A stretch of 64,000 nt of DNA from Lysinibacter cavernae (GCF_011758565.1 NZ_JAAMOX010000001.1:1279838-1343837), one strand, 5' to 3'; positions 17,402 through 26,100 are shown, numbered from the stretch's first letter. Numbers and translations: made by a program. Notes: generated by a model not told the origin, from the sequence alone.

Positions 17402-18115
17402 ATGTTTGATACCTGGCCCATCCGAAGCATCGAGGCCCTCCCCGAGCACAAGAACGACGCGTCCGGCTGGCCCGCCTCGCTGCCTCCCGTCAGACACCTC
17501 CTCAAACACGGCATCACCCTCGGCCAGTGCACGGTACTTATTGGCGAAAATGGCTCCGGAAAATCAACCATTATCGAAGGCATCGCGCGCGCATACGGGC
17601 TTTCGCCAGAGGGCGGCTCCACCATGGCGCGGCACAGCACACGCCCAACGGAGTCGGCGCTTGGCGACATGATTCGGCTCACAAGAAACGGTGGCGCAAG
17701 CAAACGCGGATACTTCTTGCGAGCAGAGACGACGCACGGGTTTTTCACGTATCTCGAAGAGAACCCCGGCGGTCCTGAGCCCGCGTTTCACGAGATGTCG
17801 CACGGCGAGTCATTTCTCGAACTCGTCGTTGACCGCTTCACCGGCAAGGGGCTCTGGGTGCTCGACGAGCCAGAGTCGGCACTGTCATTCAGCGGATGCC
17901 TCGCTCTGGTCGGCATCCTGTCAGACCTCGTCAGGGCCGGCGGCTCGCAGGTCATCCTGTCGACCCATTCTCCGGTGCTCGCGGCGCTGCCAGGGGCCGA
18001 TATTCTTGAGGTCGGTGAATGGGGCCTTCGCCAGACCGAGTGGCGAGACCTCGACGTCGTCAATAACCTTGCGTCGTTTCTCGACGAGCCCCAACGATAC
18101 CTCCGCCACCTCTAG
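17402..18115 (+). CDS. AAA_21-type ATP-binding protein (RecF/ABC-like)
   Basis: A 237-residue soluble ATPase. Walker A is GENGSGKST (about residue 49), the signature-like region is HEMSHGESFLELV, Walker B is LWVLDEPESALS and the H-loop is QVILSTHSPVLAAL. This is the stand-alone AAA_21/predicted-ATPase family related to OLD and RecF ATPases, not a transporter subunit, as no membrane partner is near. A near-match -10 (CAGACT, 17390-17395) lies six bases before the ATG. It is followed by the MepB-like gene 20 nt downstream. The function of this family is unknown; DNA or stress-related roles are possible. Confidence 0.85.
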   Translation: MFDTWPIRSIEALPEHKNDASGWPASLPPVRHLLKHGITLGQCTVLIGENGSGKSTIIEGIARAYGLSPEGGSTMARHSTRPTESALGDMIRLTRNGGASKRGYFLRAETTHGFFTYLEENPGGPEPAFHEMSHGESFLELVVDRFTGKGLWVLDEPESALSFSGCLALVGILSDLVRAGGSQVILSTHSPVLAALPGADILEVGEWGLRQTEWRDLDVVNNLASFLDEPQRYLRHL

Positions 18116-18135
18116 CACCAGCAAGGTCACCGCTC

Positions 18136-18699
18136 ATGCAGCCCACATCGCGCCCGGCCCCCTCACACCGCGCGGCACTGCCGCCGCTGTTTACCAGCTT
18201 TTCGCGCGAGGTACTGGGCCCGTCCGGCCACACCGTCGCAGACCCGGTAGCCGAACCAGAAAGCGCCGAATACGGTGCCGTCAGGCTCGTGCTCAATGCA
18301 CGGCCCACCCTCTTCCGGGTAGCCAAGACAACACCAACGAAGGTTGGCCAGTTTGTGACGGTATGGGCCCGCAGCGAGGAGGGGCCCATCCGACCATTTG
18401 ACCAGACTGACGGAATCACAACCCTCATCGTGCTGGTTGCCACCCCTCGGAGCACCGAGCGCGGGCTCTTTGTCTTTCCGGCGGCAGCGCTCATTGCGCG
18501 CGGAGTCTTCGCTCAGGGCGGCACCGGCGGCAAACGCGCCTTTCGCATGTACCCGCCGTGGACCGCCACGACCAATGCCAGTGGGCTCACTGCTCAGCGA
18601 TGGCAGGCCGCCTATTTTGTATCACTTTGGCCGGAATCTGAGCATTCGTTGGGCAGCAAGGCCGACACGAGCCGCCTCAGCCAGCTCATCCTGGCCTAG
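18136..18699 (+). CDS. mepB: MepB family protein
   Basis: A 187-residue protein with the MepB-family conserved blocks: ESAEYGAVRLVL, FRVAKTTPTKVGQFVTVW, GLFVFPAAALIARGV and GKRAFRMYPPW. The founding member is the third gene of the staphylococcal mepRAB efflux locus, where its role is unclear; here there is no MepA-type pump beside it. It is in line with the AAA ATPase gene upstream (20-nt gap) and just before the YtrA-type promoter. Family confident, function unknown. Confidence 0.85.
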   Translation: MQPTSRPAPSHRAALPPLFTSFSREVLGPSGHTVADPVAEPESAEYGAVRLVLNARPTLFRVAKTTPTKVGQFVTVWARSEEGPIRPFDQTDGITTLIVLVATPRSTERGLFVFPAAALIARGVFAQGGTGGKRAFRMYPPWTATTNASGLTAQRWQAAYFVSLWPESEHSLGSKADTSRLSQLILA

Positions 18700-18717
18700 G
18701 CAATTTACCGCCCCAAG

Positions 18718-18746
18718 TTGACACGGGATAATCCATACCCTAGGTT
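18718..18746 (+). promoter_or_regulatory. promoter of the GntR-ABC operon
   Basis: TTGACA (18718-18723) and TAGGTT (18741-18746) are separated by 17 bp, close to the vegetative consensus. The -10 is overlapped by the palindrome listed next. Confidence 0.75.
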
Positions 18747-18766
18747 GATTAGTGAGCTAGTCAACC
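18743..18766. promoter_or_regulatory. palindromic operator, YtrA-type
   Basis: GGTTGATTAG and CTAGTCAACC are 10-bp arms (9 of 10 matching) around TGAG. The site covers the -10 and start region of the operon, ideal for autorepression by the GntR protein. A further half-site, ACTAACC, follows at about 18772. Confidence 0.75.
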
Positions 18767-18789
18767 AGATAACTAACCAGCGAGGTCAT

Positions 18790-19155
18790 ATGCTTCACGA
18801 AGAGCTGCCGCTTTTTCAACAGATCGCGGAACAGATCGCCGAACGTATTCTCAACGGCTCCTACCCAGAAGAGTCGCAGGTCCCGTCAAAAAACGAGCTC
18901 GCCGCGTTCTATCGCATCAACCCCACAACTGCAGCAAATGGGGTCAACATGTTGGCGGAACAGGGCATCCTCTACAAAAAACGAGGCATCGGCATGTTCG
19001 TCTCACCTGGTGCCCAAGACCTGCTGCGTGCACAGCGCAGGTCGGGATTCACCCAGCAGTACGTCACCCCGATGCTTCACGAGGCCAAGAACCTCGGCAT
19101 CCAAGTACCAGAACTTCTCTCCCTCATCAGCAAGGAAGCAAGCCATGACCAATAG
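18790..19155 (+). CDS. GntR family regulator, YtrA subfamily
   Basis: A 121-residue short GntR protein. Residues ~5-75 are the winged HTH (LPLFQQIAEQIAERILNGSYPEESQVPSKNEL..., INPTTAANGVNMLAEQGILYKKRGIGMFV) and the C-terminal tail has only ~40 residues, the YtrA hallmark. Members repress adjacent ABC-transporter operons. ATG 18790 has GAGG upstream, and the operator/promoter at 18718-18766 lies directly before it. It overlaps the downstream ATPase gene by 11 nt. Confidence 0.9.
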   Translation: MLHEELPLFQQIAEQIAERILNGSYPEESQVPSKNELAAFYRINPTTAANGVNMLAEQGILYKKRGIGMFVSPGAQDLLRAQRRSGFTQQYVTPMLHEAKNLGIQVPELLSLISKEASHDQ

Positions 19156-20053
19156 CATCTCGCTCAACAGCGTTGGGCGCACGTTCAAGGGAACAGTCGC
19201 GCTCGACAACGTGAGCTTCACCGTTCCCGAAAACACCATCTGCGGTCTCCTCGGCCGAAACGGAGCCGGCAAAACCACCATCATGTCACTCGTCGCCGGG
19301 CACGACCGCCCAGACTCAGGCACCGCTCGAATCGGCGACAGCAACCCCTTCAACGACCAAAAGACGCTCGAGAAGCTGTGCTTTATCCGAGATAACCAAC
19401 GCTACCCAGACAATTACCGACTCAAGCACGTCCTTCGCGTCGCTCCCGAGTTCTTTCCCAACTGGGATCACCAGCTTGCGGCCGACATCATCCGCGACTT
19501 CCGCATCCCGGCAAAGCAAGACATCGCAAAGTTCTCACGAGGCCAGCTTTCGGCGGTCGCCATCCTCATCGGGCTCGCCTGCCGCGCCCCCATCACGCTC
19601 TTTGATGAGCCCTACCTCGGGCTCGATGCCACGGCAAGACACCTGTTCTACGACTATCTCATCCGCGACTTCAGCGAGCACCCGCGTACCATCCTGATGT
19701 CGACGCACCTGATCGACGAAATGGAATCGCTGCTTGAGCAGGTCATCATCGTTGACCAGGGCCGCATCCTTGTCGACTCAGACGTTGACACGATCAAAGG
19801 CTCGGCCACAACGGTTTCGGGCCTCACGGCCGACCTCGACGCGTTCCTCGTCGGGCGGCACGTCATCAGCCGACGCAGCATTGGCGGGCTATCGACCGCG
19901 CTTATCCACGAGTCAGTGAGCGCGCCGATTCGAGCAGAACACCCACTCATTCATTTTGAGTCACCGTCGCTTCAAGACGTTGTGGCTGCCTATGGCGAAG
20001 CCGATACCTCACTGGCGTTCGCCGCCACCAATACCTCAGGAGAATCCCGATGA
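19145..20053 (+). CDS. ABC transporter ATP-binding protein (YtrB-like)
   Basis: A 302-residue ATPase with Walker A GRNGAGKTTIM, signature region KFSRGQLSAVAI (LSGGQ variant SRGQ), Walker B ITLFDEPYLGLD and the H-loop LMSTHLID. The ATG lies inside the last codons of the GntR gene with AAGGAAG about 7 nt upstream. It pairs with the permease that follows through an ATGA overlap. Ytr-type systems are induced by cell-wall antibiotics in Bacillus; that role here is an extrapolation. Confidence 0.88.
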   Translation: MTNSISLNSVGRTFKGTVALDNVSFTVPENTICGLLGRNGAGKTTIMSLVAGHDRPDSGTARIGDSNPFNDQKTLEKLCFIRDNQRYPDNYRLKHVLRVAPEFFPNWDHQLAADIIRDFRIPAKQDIAKFSRGQLSAVAILIGLACRAPITLFDEPYLGLDATARHLFYDYLIRDFSEHPRTILMSTHLIDEMESLLEQVIIVDQGRILVDSDVDTIKGSATTVSGLTADLDAFLVGRHVISRRSIGGLSTALIHESVSAPIRAEHPLIHFESPSLQDVVAAYGEADTSLAFAATNTSGESR

Positions 20054-20760
20054 GCACCACAACCTCAGTTCTCAAACTGCAGTTCGCCAAGCGCGACCTC
20101 GCGTTCCTCACACCACTTGCCACCATCCTCCTGACACTCGTGCTGACGGCGATCATCGCGTTTATCCTGCAGCGCGCAGGGCTCGACCCGAACTCGGAAG
20201 GCTACGAATTTGGGGCCAGACAAAACGCGGGAATGATGTACGCACTCCCCGGATTCCTCATCTACATGGGGGTTCAATCCGTTGGTACCACCTTCCCCTT
20301 TGCCATGTCGCTCGGAACGGCACGACGCAATTTTGTTCAGGGAACCGCACTCACCTTTGTTGGTCTCTCGCTCTACGTGACGGGCATCATGACGGTCCTG
20401 CTTGCCCTTGAGAAACTGACCGATCACTGGTTTGCCAACATCTATGCCATCGATGTGTATGTGCTCGGCGCTGGCGACTTCGGCCTGCTCATCCCGATCA
20501 CGTTTTTCGCGACGCTTGCTTGCCTGAGCATCGGTGGAGCTTTTGGCGCCGTCTACGTTCGATTCCGCAACAAGGGCCCCATCGTCATGGGGCTCAGCAT
20601 CGGCATTGTGCTCGCCGCCGCTGCTCTCCTCCTTGTTCCCTACTTCGGCGACATCGTCGAAAGCTTCAATCGATGGTGGGGCGTGCTGATCGCCGTCGCG
20701 ATCTGTGGAGGCTCGCTCATCGCAATGCGGCTAGCGCTTGGGCGGGCATCCGTTCGCTAA
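20050..20760 (+). CDS. ABC transporter permease of the YtrA-type operon
   Basis: A 236-residue membrane protein with six hydrophobic helices and a long outside loop after helix 1 (RAGLDPNSEGYEFGARQNAG). The segment MSLGTARRNFVQGTAL in the first cytoplasmic loop is characteristic of ABC-2-like permeases in GntR operons. ATGA overlap with the ATPase gene gives coupling. The substrate is unknown. It converges with the methyltransferase gene 5 nt away. Confidence 0.85.
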   Translation: MSTTTSVLKLQFAKRDLAFLTPLATILLTLVLTAIIAFILQRAGLDPNSEGYEFGARQNAGMMYALPGFLIYMGVQSVGTTFPFAMSLGTARRNFVQGTALTFVGLSLYVTGIMTVLLALEKLTDHWFANIYAIDVYVLGAGDFGLLIPITFFATLACLSIGGAFGAVYVRFRNKGPIVMGLSIGIVLAAAALLLVPYFGDIVESFNRWWGVLIAVAICGGSLIAMRLALGRASVR

Positions 20761-20765
20761 CAGAT

Positions 20766-21644
20766 TCACCCCAGTCGTCGACCGATGACTGCCGTAGCCT
20801 CAAGAGACTCGTCACGGAGCACGCTCGGGCTCAGGCCCCCGGCCCTCATCATCTCGAGGGTTTCGGGGGCCTGACGCGCGCTCGTCTCGACGAGCAGGAT
20901 TCCGCCGGGCGCAAGCCAGGTCGCTGCCTCACCGATGATCCTCCGCTGGAGGGCAAGCCCATCAGGTCCGCCGTCAAGCGTTGAGTGCGGTTCGTGCAGT
21001 CGGGCCTCAGGCGGCATGAGCCGAATTTCATCCGTTGGTACGTACGGGGCGTTCGCCGTGATAATCGCCACGCTGCCATGAATTTCGTTGCGAATCTGCA
21101 GCGGGATCGCATCGAAGAGGTCTCCTTCTCCGACCCATCCGCCAAGCGGCTCCACGTTGCGTTTTGCCCATTCGACGGCAACGGGATCATTATCAACCGC
21201 AAGCATCCTGACATTCGGATGCCGGCGCAGCAGAGCGGCGGCAATCGCACCAGACCCGCTGCACACATCAATCACCGTCACGAGCGCCTCGGTGTCATGG
21301 TCTGCGGCTACATGCTTTGCAGATGCGGCGGGGCTCGAACGCCGAACCAGGATTTCGACCACCTCGCGAGAAGCCTCACGTAAGAGCAGTTCGGTTCGAC
21401 GACGCGGCACAAAGACGCCGGGGCCGAGGCGAACGCGATGGCCGTCAAACGCAGCCCAGCCGAGCAGCGGCTCAAGCGGAAGCCCCGCCATTCGCTGGCG
21501 AATCAGATGGTCAAGCGCATCGTCTGATGCTGCCGCCTCCATGAGCAGCGCCGCCTCATCCTCCGCATACACACAACCGGCAGCGCGCAGCTGCCGCACG
21601 ACGTCATTGACCTGGGTATTGCGTGTCTCGCTCGTACTCTGCAC
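20766..21644 (-). CDS. PrmC/HemK-related N5-glutamine methyltransferase
   Basis: A 292-residue class I SAM methyltransferase. Features in order: an N-terminal helical domain, LLGWAAFDGHRVRLGPGVFVPRRRTELL (the PrmC-like P-R motif), SAM motif I DVCSGSGAIAAAL, and the target motif NAPYVPT replacing the PrmC NPPY. The NxPY-type variant and FVPRRRTE segment are those of the actinobacterial TIGR03704 paralogue, whose substrate is not known, rather than of the release-factor enzyme proper. Start: GTG 21644, with no clear ribosome site. Confidence 0.82.
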   Translation of the reverse strand: MQSTSETRNTQVNDVVRQLRAAGCVYAEDEAALLMEAAASDDALDHLIRQRMAGLPLEPLLGWAAFDGHRVRLGPGVFVPRRRTELLLREASREVVEILVRRSSPAASAKHVAADHDTEALVTVIDVCSGSGAIAAALLRRHPNVRMLAVDNDPVAVEWAKRNVEPLGGWVGEGDLFDAIPLQIRNEIHGSVAIITANAPYVPTDEIRLMPPEARLHEPHSTLDGGPDGLALQRRIIGEAATWLAPGGILLVETSARQAPETLEMMRAGGLSPSVLRDESLEATAVIGRRLG

Positions 21645-21919
21645 CTTTGACTCGGTTGATGTAGCGTGTTGTGCGACTGTCCGCTAATGCAACGGAAGCC
21701 GTGCCGTCCTGATGCGGTGCGCGTTGACCGCCAGGGTAGGTGTGAATCGTACACCCGCAACCCTAACGGACTGACAGGTTGAGCATCCACCCCCAATCAG
21801 CACAACAACAATTGCGGACAGGTAGACGTTTCAGCGAGCGACATGGCATGTGGGAGTGACGGCATTGACCCAGAGGTCGGCGCCAACCAGCACCGATACA
21901 CTCACAGCAGGAGCCCCCC

Positions 21920-22654
21920 GTGAACGATGATCCCCAGCAAATCGACCAAGTCTTACGCGCGAGCGACCCGGCATATACGGCCCTCGAATCCAAACAGGTT
22001 CTCGATGGCGTCTCGGCACTTGCACGAGAGGCGAGCTATTCGAACCCCGCGGCCCCCGTCGCGTTGACGCGGCGACGCCCTCGGCCAGTGATCGTCCTCT
22101 CCGCCGTTGTTGGCATAGCCGCTCTCGGGGCGACGGCCGCCTACACCGGCCCACTCATCGGTGCGTTATTCGCGCCGGAACCAACGGTGCGCTTCACCGC
22201 ACGCGTCCCGCTCGAAGGCGACCTTATTGACCAAACCTGCAGTGTTGTCATTGACCTCGTTTCGACGCCGTTGTTCAACGCAGAAACCACTGATGACGGC
22301 TACACCCCTCCTGAGGATCCCGACGGCACCCGCTACGTCGAGGGTGACGGCGGCGGCGGTTACCTGGTCCCTTTTGAGCAGGGTAGCTATTCCGACCAGG
22401 AGTTTTCCGAAGCCGTTCGATTTGTGACCGAGCGGGACTGGTCGGAGGCCTGGCACAACAGGTTCACGGTCCCAGCGATTGTTGGGCACAACGATCGTAG
22501 TGAGGTCGATACACACAGCTGGAGTTCGCTAGAGGCCTCAGCGAGAGTTGAGATGACCGCCTTTGCGATCGATGATGCCCTCCGTGCGGCGGGCCTCAAC
22601 ACAAACGGTTCCGTCACCATCGTGTTTAACGCAAGCTGCACGGCCGCCGAATGA
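21920..22654 (+). CDS. single-pass membrane sensor / putative anti-sigma factor (module A)
   Basis: A 244-residue protein: cytoplasmic ~55-residue N-terminal region (QIDQVLRASDPAYTALES, arginine-rich stop), one membrane helix at ~57-78, and an outside domain of ~165 residues. It overlaps the ECF sigma gene downstream as ATGA, the classic arrangement of a sigma/anti-sigma pair but with the order reversed. No zinc anti-sigma motif (HxxxCxxC) is present. Two outside cysteines, C107 and C240, have counterparts in the partial paralogue at 63497, as do YSDxEF and RDW motifs. GTG 21920 has AGGAG upstream. The anti-sigma role is inferred from context. Confidence 0.7.
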   Translation: MNDDPQQIDQVLRASDPAYTALESKQVLDGVSALAREASYSNPAAPVALTRRRPRPVIVLSAVVGIAALGATAAYTGPLIGALFAPEPTVRFTARVPLEGDLIDQTCSVVIDLVSTPLFNAETTDDGYTPPEDPDGTRYVEGDGGGGYLVPFEQGSYSDQEFSEAVRFVTERDWSEAWHNRFTVPAIVGHNDRSEVDTHSWSSLEASARVEMTAFAIDDALRAAGLNTNGSVTIVFNASCTAAE

Positions 22655-23232
22655 GCCTCGAGCAGCAGTCCGGCGTTTCAGCACGGCCAACCAACATTCG
22701 AGATGTTTTCCCTCCGGCCACGCCCACGATAGAAGACCTCGCGCAACAACACGCTCCCGATCTGCTCACCTACTTTGTGCGCCGCATCCAGGTCCCCGCC
22801 GACGCCGCAGAACTCCTCAACGACACGCTCGTTGCGATCTGGCGCGCAGAAGGCCGTCTCCCCAAAGACGCTGAACAGGCACGCATGTGGATGTTTGGCG
22901 TTGCCAAACGTGTGTTGAAACGCCACTACAGAACCGGAGCCCGTCACGAACGCATCCTGTCGCGCGCTGAGGCCTCGCTCACGGCTTCCCTCGAACCGGA
23001 ACTCTCTCTCGCTGAACAGGCAGAATCTCACGCCTTTGTGCGAGAAATGGTCGATTCGTTGCCCCAACGGCAGCGTGAACTCGTCAAGCTCGTGCACTGG
23101 GACGGGTTCTCGATTGTCGAGGCAGCCCAGCATCTCGGTATTTCGGCCTCAACCGCACGGACACACGCACAACGGGCAAAAGCCCAACTTGCGGTCTTAC
23201 TCGGGAGCGAGTTCGAGACGGAAGGCGAGTAG
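22651..23232 (+). CDS. ECF-type RNA polymerase sigma factor (module A)
   Basis: A 193-residue sigma-70 family protein. Region 2 spans ~30-100 (ADAAELLNDTLVAIWR, ARMWMFGVAKRVLKRHYR) and region 4 ~130-185 (LPQRQRELVKLVHWDGFSIVEAAQHLGISASTARTHAQRAKAQL). There is no region 3, as expected of ECF sigmas. It is translated by coupling to the sensor gene upstream (ATGA). It is clearly related to the sigma factor at 62934 (shared ARMWMFGVA, SHAFVREMV/THDFVREMV, LPxRQREL, VHWDG/VYWDG). The stimulus and regulon are unknown. Confidence 0.9.
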   Translation: MSLEQQSGVSARPTNIRDVFPPATPTIEDLAQQHAPDLLTYFVRRIQVPADAAELLNDTLVAIWRAEGRLPKDAEQARMWMFGVAKRVLKRHYRTGARHERILSRAEASLTASLEPELSLAEQAESHAFVREMVDSLPQRQRELVKLVHWDGFSIVEAAQHLGISASTARTHAQRAKAQLAVLLGSEFETEGE

Positions 23233-23264
23233 CAGCGGCCAGCGCGGCGGGTGGGTGGCGGCGA

Positions 23265-23963
23265 TTAGCCGAGGCCAGATCGGGCAACCACAACGGCGAT
23301 CTGCGTGCGGTTCTTGAGGCCCCATTTTGTTTTGATCGATGATTGAAAGGATTTGATCGTCGACTCGGCAACATAGAAGGTGGCCGCAAGCTCGGCATCG
23401 CTCGGACCGTCAACAAGCGCGATGGCGACTTCGCGTTCCCGGTCGGTCAGCATCTGGATCTTCTCTATGGCGTCACGGCGTGCCTGCACACTCACCGAGT
23501 TCTGCACCCATCGGCGGAGATGCCCCGCACTCCGCGCCGAGAATGCGGCTTCACCGGCCGCGACGTGACGAACCGCGTCAATGATGCCGGCGGGAGACTC
23601 CTCCTTGAGCAAAAACCCTGAGGCCCCAGCCGCGATCGCGTTGGGAACGCCACCGTCGTCGTCAAATGCCGTCATCATCAGGAACCACGGGAGGTGCGGC
23701 ATCCCCTGAGCAAGCTGGACGGCGGTCACGCCGTCAACCGTTGGCATTCGAACGTCCATCAGCACAACGTCGGGTCGAAGCTGCGCGATGAGCGTGTTCA
23801 CTTGCGAGCCGTCGCTCCCCTGCCCCACGACCTCAAGGTCGCTGGCAGAACTCAAGATTGCCGCAACGCCTTGGCGAGCAAGGGTGTCGTCGTCTACGAT
23901 CAACACACGGACCGTTGATGGGGGAACCGGCGCGTTGCCGGTCTGATCCTGCTGAATACTCAC
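23265..23963 (-). CDS. NarL/LuxR-type response regulator
   Basis: A 232-residue response regulator. The receiver domain has the acidic pair D24-D25-D26 in LIVDDDT, phospho-acceptor D70 in VVLMDVRMP, T in MMTAFDDD and K in FLLKEE; the C-terminal HTH (MLTDREREVAIALVDGPSDAELAATFYVAESTIKSF) is LuxR-type. The histidine kinase gene lies 33 nt upstream on the same strand. A leaderless -10 directly before GTG 23963 suggests it also has its own promoter. Confidence 0.92.
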   Translation of the reverse strand: MSIQQDQTGNAPVPPSTVRVLIVDDDTLARQGVAAILSSASDLEVVGQGSDGSQVNTLIAQLRPDVVLMDVRMPTVDGVTAVQLAQGMPHLPWFLMMTAFDDDGGVPNAIAAGASGFLLKEESPAGIIDAVRHVAAGEAAFSARSAGHLRRWVQNSVSVQARRDAIEKIQMLTDREREVAIALVDGPSDAELAATFYVAESTIKSFQSSIKTKWGLKNRTQIAVVVARSGLG

Positions 23964-23969
23964 CCTGTC

Positions 23970-23975
23970 ATTCTA
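23970..23975 (-). promoter_or_regulatory. -10 hexamer of a leaderless promoter (response regulator)
   Basis: Read on the minus strand: TAGAAT, six bases, GTG 23963. It lies in the 33-nt gap between kinase and regulator genes, so the regulator may be made independently. Confidence 0.55.
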
Positions 23976-23996
23976 TGGCGCGACGAGGACTCCAAA

Positions 23997-25328
23997 TTAT
24001 CCCTCTGTGCGTGGCGCGGGAACCCACGGGAGCCAGGCCGTGACCGTGAAGGTTCCGTCCAGAGCCCGCTCTGCCGACAACGAACCGCCAACAAGCTGGG
24101 CGCGCTCGCGCATCCCGACGATACCGTGCCCGCCACCTTCTGAGGATGCCTGGCCGTGCGTGAGCAGCGGGTTCACAATTTTCAGTGAAAGCCCCGTGCC
24201 TGAACCGCCCCGAACCTCAACAAGGACGTCGCCTCCTGGAGCATGCCGACGCGCGTTCGACAGGCCTTCCTGCACGATTCGGAAGCACGCGTGAGCAACC
24301 TCTGGATCGCAGGTCAGCGGATCGGTGACAAAAAGCGTCGACCTCACCCGGTCATTTTGGGCGTGTGCCTCCTCGATGAGCGTGCCAATATCGGCAAGGG
24401 TCGTTCCACCACCGCGAACCGCGCCAAGCTCGGGATTGCGCAAGACTTCAATCACGTGGCGCAGGTCATCAAGCGAGTTTTGGGCGGATTCGCGCACGAC
24501 CTTCGCCGCAGCGGCGGCCTCCGGGTTCTCCTGCGGAACGGTCAGCTCGAGGGCGCCGGCGTGCAGCGATAAGGCAGAAAGCCGAGACGCGAGGGTGTCG
24601 TGAATCTCACGAGCAACTTCTTGCCGCTCACGCTCACGCGACACCTCGGTGTGCAGCACCGCGACGTTGCGGGCTGTGGCGTCGGACTGGTGTCGAACAT
24701 CGCTCAGCTCTGCCGTCGTCCGACGCACAAAGCCGACCGAAAGTGTTGGCACCATGAGTACGGCAGCAATGAGCGGGATGAGCCACCCGATGACGCTCCG
24801 AAATTGATCCCAGCCGTCGGCATCCGTGAGGAGCTGTCCAAGGAGTCCAGCCGGGCCGCACGCAATATCCCAGATAACGGAAAGAAGCGTCGCGACATAG
24901 GCGACGCCGATAAGTATCCAGACATGTCGACCGCGACGTGCCGCGATAAGCGCGGTCAGCGCAATGAGGCCTGGGAACGGCGAGGAAGGAAATAGCAGCG
25001 GTATCCCAAGGAGCACGATCGTCACAGCCAACGGCATCCGGTGTCGCCAGAACAGCAACAGGGAGCTTCCAAGCAGAATGATCGTGCCAAAGCCGGCCCA
25101 GGTGATCATGAATGCGGGATGATCTGCTTTGGGCGAGTTCCACAAACCGACCGGCAAAAGTGAGCACAGCATGCTGAACAGGACAAGAAACAGGCTCAGT
25201 GAAAACGAACCGATCCGCCGCCAGACCCTTCTAGCTTGTGACTCTCGGCTGGGATGGGGTCGCTGATCGCCGCGGTACCCACCCATCGGGGGCACACCAA
25301 CGGGTGGCGGCGGAGCTGCAAACGACAT
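23997..25328 (-). CDS. sensor histidine kinase, NarX/DesK-like (HisKA_3)
   Basis: A 443-residue kinase: a proline-rich cytoplasmic N-terminus, five to six membrane helices (~45-200) with very short outside loops, then a HisKA_3 dimerisation domain with phospho-acceptor His243 in VAREIHDTLASRLSALSLHAG and a HATPase with FRIVQEGLSNARRHAPG and GHGIVGMRERAQLVGG. The membrane-embedded sensor suggests detection of a membrane or cell-wall stress (inference). ATG 25328 was chosen because a TAAGCT hexamer stands seven bases before it (leaderless); the frame continues further without support. Partner is the regulator downstream. Confidence 0.9.
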   Translation of the reverse strand: MSFAAPPPPVGVPPMGGYRGDQRPHPSRESQARRVWRRIGSFSLSLFLVLFSMLCSLLPVGLWNSPKADHPAFMITWAGFGTIILLGSSLLLFWRHRMPLAVTIVLLGIPLLFPSSPFPGLIALTALIAARRGRHVWILIGVAYVATLLSVIWDIACGPAGLLGQLLTDADGWDQFRSVIGWLIPLIAAVLMVPTLSVGFVRRTTAELSDVRHQSDATARNVAVLHTEVSRERERQEVAREIHDTLASRLSALSLHAGALELTVPQENPEAAAAAKVVRESAQNSLDDLRHVIEVLRNPELGAVRGGGTTLADIGTLIEEAHAQNDRVRSTLFVTDPLTCDPEVAHACFRIVQEGLSNARRHAPGGDVLVEVRGGSGTGLSLKIVNPLLTHGQASSEGGGHGIVGMRERAQLVGGSLSAERALDGTFTVTAWLPWVPAPRTEG

Positions 25329-25335
25329 ACTTGCA

Positions 25336-25341
25336 AGCTTA
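25336..25341 (-). promoter_or_regulatory. -10 hexamer of a leaderless promoter (histidine kinase)
   Basis: Read on the minus strand: TAAGCT, seven bases, ATG 25328. The spacing is one base longer than in most other cases here. Confidence 0.4.
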
Positions 25342-25524
25342 GGCGTGAGCGAACGTGCTCTCATCCCACGTTCGGTTGTTCTGCTTGGAACGCCTACCCA
25401 CCTTTTGGTCAGGTCATACCGGACGGATGGACGATGTGAACCGGCAGGCGACTTTGGTTGAGTTGACAGCATCGTGGCGACCGCCCGGATGCCAGTTCAC
25501 ACAGCTCAACGAAAGATCATCATC

Positions 25525-26076
25525 ATGAAAAAGCTCTCCTCTGTTCTTGTCGGCCTCGCGCTGGTTGCCTCACTGAGCGCATGCGGCTCCTCGCCATCCG
25601 TCTCAAAGCCGAACGACGACGCAAAGCCGGCCGCCGAAGCAGAGGCCGCTGCAAAAGAAGGCACCCGCGAGAACCCGTACCCGCTCGGTTCGACTATTTC
25701 GGGTAAGGAATGGGATGTGGTCATCAACAGCGTCAACCTCGATGGGAACGCCGCGATCGCCGCTGAGAACCAGTTCAACTCGGCCGCGCCAGAGGGACAG
25801 ACCTTTATCCTCGTGAACGCAACGTACACCTACACAGGAGAGACGTCGGCTTCGCCCTTTATCAACACGAGCATCGACTATGTGGCAGGCGACAACAAGG
25901 CCTACAAATCGAGTGACGTCTCTGTAGTGACTCCAGAGGCCGTTGGCTTTGATGAGCTCTTCACCGGCGGAAGCACAACGGGGAACACCTCGATCGCTGT
26001 TCCCGTTGCTCTTGACGGTGTCCTCCGTGTCACGGCCGACATGTTTGGCGACGGAGTATTTGTCGCGATCCGCTAA
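25525..26076 (+). CDS. secreted lipoprotein, DUF4352-like
   Basis: A 183-residue lipoprotein. The signal peptide MKKLSSVLVGLALVASLSAC ends in a good lipobox (LSA-C, Cys20), followed by an Ala/Lys linker and a beta-sandwich-like domain (NPYPLGSTISGKEWDVVINSVN, EGQTFILVNATYTYTG) like DUF4352/Mpt-type extracellular modules. ATG 25525 is chosen as the start of the signal peptide. It is divergent from the histidine kinase gene and may belong to its regulon, which is inference. Likely lipid-anchored on the outside; function unknown. Confidence 0.8.
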   Translation: MKKLSSVLVGLALVASLSACGSSPSVSKPNDDAKPAAEAEAAAKEGTRENPYPLGSTISGKEWDVVINSVNLDGNAAIAAENQFNSAAPEGQTFILVNATYTYTGETSASPFINTSIDYVAGDNKAYKSSDVSVVTPEAVGFDELFTGGSTTGNTSIAVPVALDGVLRVTADMFGDGVFVAIR

Positions 26077-26100
26077 CCCGACCGCGGCCTCCGCTATTCG

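Noticed and set aside
23265-25328. Cell-wall-stress (LiaSR-like) identity for the two-component pair
   Set aside because: The kinase topology fits loosely, but no distinguishing motif or target gene is visible, so a named system would be a guess.
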